64,000 bases of DNA from Hydractinia symbiolongicarpus (Eukaryota > Cnidaria > Hydrozoa > Anthoathecata > Hydractiniidae). A program made the translations under genes and the position numbers. Numbering within the stretch: position 1 is the stretch's first letter; every line of letters begins with the position of its first letter. Under the pieces are notes generated by a model. The model made no database searches. It had not been told where the DNA came from and was given only the letters and a program-made list of their open reading frames with translations. Positions 57,101-64,000 of the stretch are shown piece after piece. The stretch is taken from contig NC_079882.1 in assembly GCF_029227915.1 (NCBI RefSeq), positions 28,200,001 to 28,264,000 on the forward strand. Direction: 5' to 3'.

Positions 57101-60100
57101 CCTTCCACTAATACTACTGCACTTCTTATGTACCCAATGCTTGCAACTCTGACAAAAAATTGAGTTACTACTAACCCCTTTCCTGCAAACTCCACAAGGC
57201 CACTTTCCAACTACAAGGTCACACTTGGCTGCAATGCTACTCATCATGACTTTAGACTTTTCTGTGTTCACCCTTAGCCCTTTCTCTTCTAGTCCTTTCT
57301 TCCACTTTTCAAACTTTTAACTAATTCTTCCATCGACTCTGCTATGAGAATCAAATCATCTGCATACAATAACTCCCATGGACAAATGTTTAATAGTAAA
57401 TTTATTTTCTGATTTCAAGTAAAAAAATTAACACAAAATATCTTGGCATACCAGAGTCATTGCTGAATGTATTTTTTTTTACATTAGTTGGGAGGTATTT
57501 AAGTTTATTAGCCTCCCGACACTTGCAAGTTTACTCATCATCATCATCATCATTCTCGGCTTAACGTCCGTTTTCCATGCTAGCATGGGTTGGACGAGGT
57601 ATATTAATGACCCTCTTCCAATCTGATCTAGACTGTGTTAGATCTAAACTCAACTTCCTCTCTATCAAATCTGCCCTTATAACCTCCTGCCAAGTCTTTC
57701 TCGGTCTGCCTCTGGGCTTTGCCCCAGGAACTATCAAGTCTCTACACTTTCTTACCCAATTATCCTTCTCCATTCTTTCCAAGTGCCCCAGCCAATTCAA
57801 TCTTCTTATCTGGATAACATCTTTAATTCTACGGAGACTTAGCCTGCTTCTTAGCTCATCTAAACTCTTTCTGTCTCTCAGACTGGCATTACACATCCAC
57901 CTAACCATTCTCATATCATTCCTTTCTAAACGGTCAAGATCTTCCTGCTTCACTGCCCATGTCTCACTACCGTACAACATAACACTTCTTACACAGGCCT
58001 CATACAACCTACCTTTTACCTCAATTGACAGGACTCTGCTAGTCAATAAAGGAAGTAACTCTCTAAACTTTTTCCAAGCAGAACCTATCCTGCAAGTAAC
58101 ACTTTTTCCAACATACTTCATTGCCCAACATATCACCTAAGTAACAGAAGTTCTTAACTATCTCTAACGAGCCACTGTTGTACATCATTAAGGCTGGAAA
58201 TACTTCATTCTCTATAATCTCACCTTTGCAACGCTTGCATACAAACTGTATGCCAGCTCTTAACCTTCCACTAATACTACTGCACTTCTTATGTACCCAA
58301 TGCTTGCAAGTCTGACAAAAAATTGAGTTACTACCAACCCCTTTCCTGCAAACTCCACAAGGCCACTTTCCAACTACAAGGTCGCACTTGGCTGCAATGC
58401 TACTTATCATGACTTTAGACTTTGCTGTGTTTACCTTTAGCCCTTTCTCTTCTAGTCCTTTCTTCCACTTCTCAAACTTTTCAACTAATTCTTCCATTGA
58501 CTCTGCTATGAGAACCAAATCATCTGCATACAATAACTCCCATAGTTACCCCTTTCTAATGCATCACCCTTGCCCTTGAAACAATTCACTATTACACTCG
58601 ACTGCCACTCACTCGGAATAGCACCATTCTTTATAATCTGGTTAGCAAGACTTGTAATAAGCTCAACTCCAATATATCCAGATGCTTTTACCATCTCTGC
58701 AACAATACCTGATACTCCTGCAGCCTTGTCAATCTTCAATTTCCTAATAGCCTCCACTACCCATTCTGTCTTGATCTGCATAGCTGGCCCTTCTACGACA
58801 TCATCATCAGACAAATTATCCTTGTCCCAATCAAACTCAGTGTTAAGCAACCTCTGATAATGATTCTTCCAAGCTACCCTTTTCTCCTCCTCTGTGCTAG
58901 CCAAAACACCTTCATCATTACGTATACACTTCCCACCTACAATATCTTGATTAGTCTTCTTCATTTGCTTTGCTATCCTGAATACCTCATTGCGCTGGTC
59001 TTCCCTTCTTAACACATCTGCAAATCTGTTTCTCTCTGCTTCTGATTTTGCCTTATACACTGCTGTACGAGCGCGACGCTTAGCTTCTAAGTAAATATTT
59101 TTACTACCACCTGACTTCCACTCTTTCCAAAGTTTCCTCTTTTCCTTTATACACTGGTCAACCTCATTATTCCACCACCAGGTCTGTCTATGTCTAGCTG
59201 GTCCTTTTGTCCACCCACAGGTATCATCAGAAGCTTCTAGAAGACAATTCTTCAAAGTAGTCCAAGTACTTTCAACATTGTCACTATCACATTGACTATT
59301 GTAGGCTAACTGCTGAACTTTTGCACTAAATTGTCTTGCTACAATCTCTTCCTTCAGCTTCCAGACTTTTCGACGGGGCCTGTACTTTCCCTTGGCTTCT
59401 TTGACACTCTTTAAGAGTAATTTATTTTAACTCTTTGTTTTTTAGTCTTCAGCACCTGTTTTTCAACCAGTAAAATTAGTTGGAATGGCTAATCTTAAAA
59501 TGGCACCTGGACAGTATGAAATTGTTACCCGCCCTGCAGGTATTCTTGGTTGCATACGGTAAGCTTGTTGTCACATATATGTATACAACTATATGTAAAT
59601 CCTGACAAAAATCAGGCAGACTGTAATATAGTATTATATGCAACAGAGAATTGAAGACCTTACAGGAAAAAAATTAGGGTTAAAAATTAGAGGAAGAATT
59701 GTCATTTTAACAGAATGTTAACAACATATTTTAGCCTTTTTTTACAATTAACACTATTGTATACCTGTTATTATTAGTAAAATTGTAGACTATATATAAT
59801 TTTTTTTTTTACACAAAAGTGATTTTTTGACATCATTGACAAAAATGATGTCATATATGCAAGAAAAGTTTCTTATCTGAACAATAAAAGATATGAAAAA
59901 TTATTTTATCCATTGATATTGATGCTCTTGTTATTAACCTTAGTATATATGTAGAACAATGCATTTAAAAGTTAAGGGGTACAAAAAAAATATGACGTTG
60001 TCAGTTGTTGATACTAGTTTTATACAAGCATATAGTTACAGATGCAGAAGCCTTCTAATACATTTGATTTTTTAGCATGTCTGCAAAATGTTGCTTCAAA

Positions 60101-62485
60101 GCCTTTCAGAGGTTTTTTGAAAAGTAAAAGTAACCTTTACATCTTTACCATTATATCAGTTTTCGAAATTAAGAATAAAGGGTTGTTAGTTCTTGTGATC
60201 AAAAATATATATTTTTGTGTACTTGATTGTTTTCACCTGTTTTTTTAGTGACATTTAAAATTGATAATCATTTGCTATCAGTTTTTTTCTATTTTGTAGA
60301 CACATGATACACACAGAAGGTGTTCGATCTCTTTATAAGGGTTTGGGCCCTAACCTAGTTGGTGTTGCTCCAGCACGGTAGATATTTTTTTTGGTTTGCC
60401 TTCATTTTGTTGCTTTTCATATCAACTGCAATGTTCTCATACTGTTAGTATGTTATTATTTGCATGCTAACATTGTTTGTGGCAGAGAAAAGTATCATTG
60501 GAAATAGTGACATTGAGACATTGCCACAAAAATATTTTGGTTAATGTTATCACACAACCTTTAAATTTAGCTTCTCTGATCTAATCCTACTTACAATAAC
60601 ATTTACTTATATATTATTGTAAGAGTGTTATCCAATTTTTGTTGATGAATAATCTCTTGCTTAATTAAAAACTGTCAATTGTCAATCTAAACCTTGAAAA
60701 CATTTCATCCTGTTTCAATCTTAATTTCTTTTAAATAAGCATAAGCGTGTCAACTGCTTACATTCTATCAAATTAATAAGTTAAAATTGACAACCAATCT
60801 ATACTATAAAATTAAAATCAATAAATATAGTTTCTTAACATGATAAAGAGTAGGTGTTATAAAATTGCAAAATAAAAATAAAATATTGGCACTTAAAAAA
60901 CTCTTGCAAATAATAATTAACATGGGTAAAAAACAACCTTCGGTCTTCTAATTTGTGCATGGCAGAAAGGCTTAGACATGGCTAAATCTACCAGTCACTT
61001 GTTATTTAACTCCATAATTTAATTTAATTTTTGATTTTTAAATAGTGCTATATACTTTGCTGTCTATGCTAAATCGTCAAAAGGCATAACACGGATGGGT
61101 GTAGACAAAGATAGTCCACTAGTTCATATGTGTGCAGGTGCGTCAGCAGGTAAGATATCTTGTTATATCTTTAGCATGTCATTTTGAAACTGTCTCTCTC
61201 ACAACATATACATACACAGGATTTTATTAGCAAAATTATGTGACTTTTCTGTGAATTTGAAAATGTGCTTTTAAGATAAAAATTAATGTGTTGTATTATA
61301 AGATGACAAATGTATAAAATGAAATAAAATGTATTTTTATATGACAATGATTATTGCTATGATGTTTGTTTTTTTACCAATGAGCTCACTTATTTGGTGG
61401 ATTTCTATTTTTGAGGAAATTTTGTCATTTGAATTCAGTTAAGCGTGTTAAAAACACCATTCAGATTTTGATATATGGAGAAATAAATGTTTATTTTTGT
61501 TAGTTTATTTAAATAGAAAAGTACCAAAATAATTTAAAATAATCAAATCATTTTTTTTTCTAATTCGAAATGCTTTAAAATTTACTTTTTTTAAAAAAAA
61601 TTTTTTTTTTTTTATTTTTATTTTATTTATTTTTTTTAAATGTTTTTGTTGTGTTCAAAACGATTTTTTATCTTGTCCCTGAGCGTTTATAGAATTATAG
61701 ATTTGAAGAATTTCCACAGCAACTGATAGTCTATTTCTGTTTTGTTCGATATAACAGAATTTTTTTTAATTCTAGGTTTTATTACAAATACGTTTACAGC
61801 ACCCATATGGTTTGTAAAAACACGTCTTCAACTTAGCAGTCAGTATGTAAATTTAATTTAAAACCAAACAGTTGACTAACTGGGCTATATGGAGAGTGTA
61901 GAAGTGTAGTTTTCATAAAAAAAAGTGGCTGACACAGAAAAATCTACAATGCCTTAATACCACAATTATTTGCTTTACTAAAGACATCTCCCTTTACATT
62001 ATAGAACAAAATATGGCATGATGAAATGTGTTCGTAAAGTTTTTAAGGAAGAAGGCTTAAAGGGATTTTACCGAGGACTTTCTGCATCCTATTTTGGCAT
62101 AATAGAGACTATCATTCATTTTGTTATTTATGAAAGACTCAAAAGAATGTTACGAGAATACCATAAACATAATAGTAAAGACCATATTGAAAAGAATAAT
62201 GTGTCTGATTTTATGATAGCCGCTGGTTTTTCGAAGTCAATTGCATCAATGTGTGCATATCCACACGAAGTTGTAAGAACTAGACTACGTCAAGAAGAAT
62301 GTGCTGGACCTAGAAAATATAAATCATTTTTTCAGACTTTAATGTTAGTTTACAGAGAGGAAGGTCGCAGAGGTTTATATAGCGGCCTGGGAACACAACT
62401 TGTGCGTCAGGTACCAAACAGCGCAGTGATGTTTATGGTTTATGAAGCAGTAATATACTACATATGTTCAAATGAGAATGTCTAG
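51121..62485 (+). CDS. SLC25A36: Mitochondrial pyrimidine nucleotide carrier (SLC25A33/36 group), 7 exons
   Basis: Exons: 51121-51167, 54481-54544, 59446-59558, 60300-60377, 61046-61149, 61776-61842, 62005-62485. Borders are GT/AG, phases agree, and the join is 954 bases (317 residues). It is an inner mitochondrial membrane transporter, expected to exchange pyrimidine nucleotides. The three carrier repeats each show their signature: [10 protein letters not shown] (residues 28-37), [10 protein letters not shown] (145-154) and [10 protein letters not shown] (244-253). The tryptophan in repeat 2 marks the SLC25A33/36/Rim2 group. The start is supported by HLFAGG at the end of exon 1 joining GLGGT in exon 2, as in the family. 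[15 protein letters not shown] and [12 protein letters not shown] also match. Intron 1 holds two SINE copies; intron 2 holds two LINE fragments. I cannot separate A33 from A36. Confidence 0.95.
51459..51580. repeat. Nested inverted repeats in carrier intron 1
   Basis: TATCTATTCTGC (51461-51472) is matched by GCAGAATAGATA (51545-51556). A second pair, TATTTATTTCACC and GGTGAAATAAATA, interlocks with it. AACTACTGGC also occurs twice in direct order. This is probably a small non-autonomous element. Confidence 0.5.
52058..52280 (+). mobile_element. tRNA-derived SINE, copy 3 (5'-truncated, old)
   Basis: Body only, starting at GAATGTTACTATAGCC and ending at GTAGCCATGTAAAATA. Both the tRNA-like head and the ATCT tail are missing, and substitutions are frequent. 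This is the most diverged copy here. Confidence 0.8.
52373..52744 (-). mobile_element. tRNA-derived SINE, copy 4 (near full length)
   Basis: Inverted copy. The tail is an AGAC/AGAT run at 52373-52410, the body includes CATGGCTTGGGTTAACCCAG, and the head carries the B box (GGAATCGAACC) and the A-box-like TAACCACTAATCTA. It sits about 90 bases from copy 3 in the opposite orientation. I see no clear target duplication. Confidence 0.88.
52745..54480. other. Carrier intron 1, remaining part; nothing else seen
   Basis: AT-rich intron with a TCATGGATCTTA-type short tandem repeat near 53799-53860. No additional exon is needed by the carrier model. Confidence 0.5.
56379..57380 (-). mobile_element. 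PHD-finger LINE, copy A (5'-truncated)
   Basis: Minus-strand relic starting at the catalytic YADD box (near 57360). It carries a PHD-like finger ([23 protein letters not shown]; about 57205-57055) and the C-terminal LINE region ([20 protein letters not shown] through [11 protein letters not shown]), with frameshifts near 57300 and 56900. It ends in a TGATGA repeat tail (plus strand 56379-56404). It lies in carrier intron 2, antisense to the gene. Confidence 0.85.
57535..59415 (-). mobile_element. PHD-finger LINE, copy B (internally deleted)
   Basis: Minus-strand relic in tandem with copy A and very similar to it. It begins in the linker before the reverse transcriptase ([10 protein letters not shown]), continues with [18 protein letters not shown] and the first polymerase motifs ([36 protein letters not shown]), then jumps from LERGNY directly to LYADDL. 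The palm segment between is deleted. A PHD-like finger (about 58375-58235) and the C-terminal region follow, with a frameshift near 58120. The tail is a TGATGA repeat at 57535-57558. Its 5' edge is about 30 bases from carrier exon 3. Confidence 0.88.
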
Positions 62486-63531
62486 TTTTACTATTGTGTT
62501 TTTTATAAATAGCTACATTTTCGTATTCTCTATGGAAATTGTTTTTACTTGCAGATCTATGCATTATACTTACTATATTAATCCTCATAATTTTTTTTAA
62601 ACTCTGGAACAAGATTTTTTAAAAATGGCAACAAATTACATGTCAGGGTATTTCGATGTTCAGATGGGATTTTTTTTTTCTAGATTTTAGTACCTGTTTG
62701 ACTGAAAAATGTCTCTGGAATATGTGTAATCGTTTGCAAACCTTACCCTTTTAAACGTTTACACTGCTTTTTGTAGTAAAAAAAACATGTTTTTTTTTCT
62801 TTTTGCGAAGCCTTCTATAGATAAACTTTTTCCAGTTGAACTATTATGATATGCTCTTTGTGTGAAATCATGTGAGTCAAATTTATCCCTTGCAGAAGTT
62901 TTGCCAAATTATTTTAAGTTTTCATTATTGTTTGTATTTGAGAAACATATAAAAACTTTCAAACCCTTTATTTTTCAGTGCACGAAGCCAGTCTATTTAT
63001 TGTCTTTACCTAACTACAACAGTTGTGCGCTGACAAACTTTAAGTTAAGGCCTTTGCGTTAAGAATTGTTTTACATGTTCTTTTTAAGTTAGATAAAATA
63101 GATTTGTATTGTTAACAAAGGTAACCTGTGTATATTGTAGAAAGTATATTATAGTATTCTTAAGATTTCAAATCCAAACAATGTGTTGTATTTTCTACTT
63201 GTGTGTAATTTAAATTCGAAAAAACAGGACATTAAAGTTACCTTTAATTTCAAACAAGAAAGAAAGAATACTTTTGTGTTTAAATGTGTTTTAATGTGTA
63301 CTCCGAAAAATGCAATGTTTACCAATTTTGATTTTTATTACCAGGGTAGTGCGAATAGAGACTAGTAAACCACCTTATTTCCATTTAAAAGTTGTTAGTT
63401 TGTTTCGAACTCAAGGAATGCTTGTGTATCTGTTTTGTTCTTTGTGTTTTATCAAAGAAACATATTCCAAACATATTAATTAACAAAGTTGTCTGTGACA
63501 TACATTTGAATTTTTTTGGGATTTAACAACT
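62486..63531. other. Downstream of the carrier gene; no gene seen
   Basis: This should contain the carrier 3' untranslated region. Short open frames here have no coding character. Confidence 0.4.
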
Positions 63532-63738
63532 ATGTTCAAAACTTCTGGCAAATACATTGATAAGGCAGAGCATGTTTGTGTTTTAAAACGTTTATTACTT
63601 TCTGCTAGTATGTGTCTAAAAGAATGGGATGGATTGGTCAGGAAGAAATTCAAGAGTATTGCGGTTTTGGATTGCTTCCCCCTAGAATCTGTAAGCACTG
63701 TGAAACGAAGGTGTCATGTCAAAGATAAATATCTATGG
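63532..63738 (+). CDS. Possible first exon of an unknown gene
   Basis: An open frame starts at ATG (MFKTSGKYIDKAEHVC) and runs 69 codons to a strong splice donor, CTATG/GTAAGTG, at 63738/63739. The composition is protein-like, with an amphipathic stretch AEHVCVLKRLLLSASMCLKEWD and a basic end. I recognise no family, and no second exon is visible in the last 260 bases. It could be chance. Confidence 0.3.
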
Positions 63739-64000
63739 TAAGTGATTATTTTGGTGTGTAACGTGAAGATTTGTGTCTCCTGTAAAATGCATATATAATG
63801 CTTGCATGAATCTAGGATTCTTTTGATAAGAAGTATAACATTGTTGTGTTGTTTATTAGACAGATGATAACTAAGTATATCCAATCAAAGTCAATTTGAA
63901 TTACGAGATCTAACTCAATGTTTTTATTTTGTTGCTGCTAAGTAACGAAAGGAAACGTATAAAAAAGAACATGCTGAAATCTTTGATATATACATTGAGC

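Noticed and set aside
57577-58140. 187-residue plus-strand frame
   Set aside because: It is the antisense shadow of LINE copy B, whose minus-strand protein is recognisable.

Overview
This is AT-rich eukaryotic DNA with compact spliced genes, long introns and many decayed mobile elements. I infer a cnidarian, probably a hydrozoan. The reasons are an astacin protease with two ShK cysteine domains, single-exon class A receptors of a divergent type, and LINEs that carry a PHD-like finger between the reverse transcriptase core and the C-terminal domain. The species cannot be named from sequence alone.

From 1 to 34 kb the window is mostly accessory. It starts inside a LINE (1-1653). Two intact paralogous single-exon GPCR genes lie on the minus strand (6034-7008 and 29406-30353), and a relic of a third lies between them (20478-20577). 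Also present are a Foldback-like element with 54-bp tandem repeats (8423-9842), an 18-bp minisatellite (about 15985-16455), an inverted-repeat element (14351-14945), a decayed Ty1/copia-type element (21430-23985), an unrecognised broken coding region (27684-28315) and a LINE 3' relic (32074-32885).

From 34.7 to 42.2 kb there is a seven-exon secreted astacin metalloprotease gene (plus strand, 333 aa when joined). Its second intron holds a complete 2.8-kb pogo/Tigger-type DNA transposon (35508-38328) with TA target duplication and terminal inverted repeats. The transposon encodes two divergent proteins: a DDD transposase split by a frameshift, and an intact protein with a HIRAN-like domain. This two-gene transposon, with an asymmetric array of subterminal GTCCGCTTTA motifs, is the most interesting item in the window.

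From 44 to 62.5 kb two nuclear genes for mitochondrial proteins are transcribed divergently from a 665-bp shared promoter. They are MRPL22 (minus, six exons, 203 aa) and a pyrimidine-nucleotide carrier of the SLC25A33/36 group (plus, seven exons, 317 aa). I assembled both from splice sites, and the exon phases close exactly. Their introns hold four copies of a tRNA-derived SINE with an ATCT tail, a tRNA-Arg-like sequence, a near-perfect 39-bp palindrome, and two 5'-truncated PHD-finger LINE copies in tandem. The last 1.5 kb holds only one possible first exon of an unknown gene.
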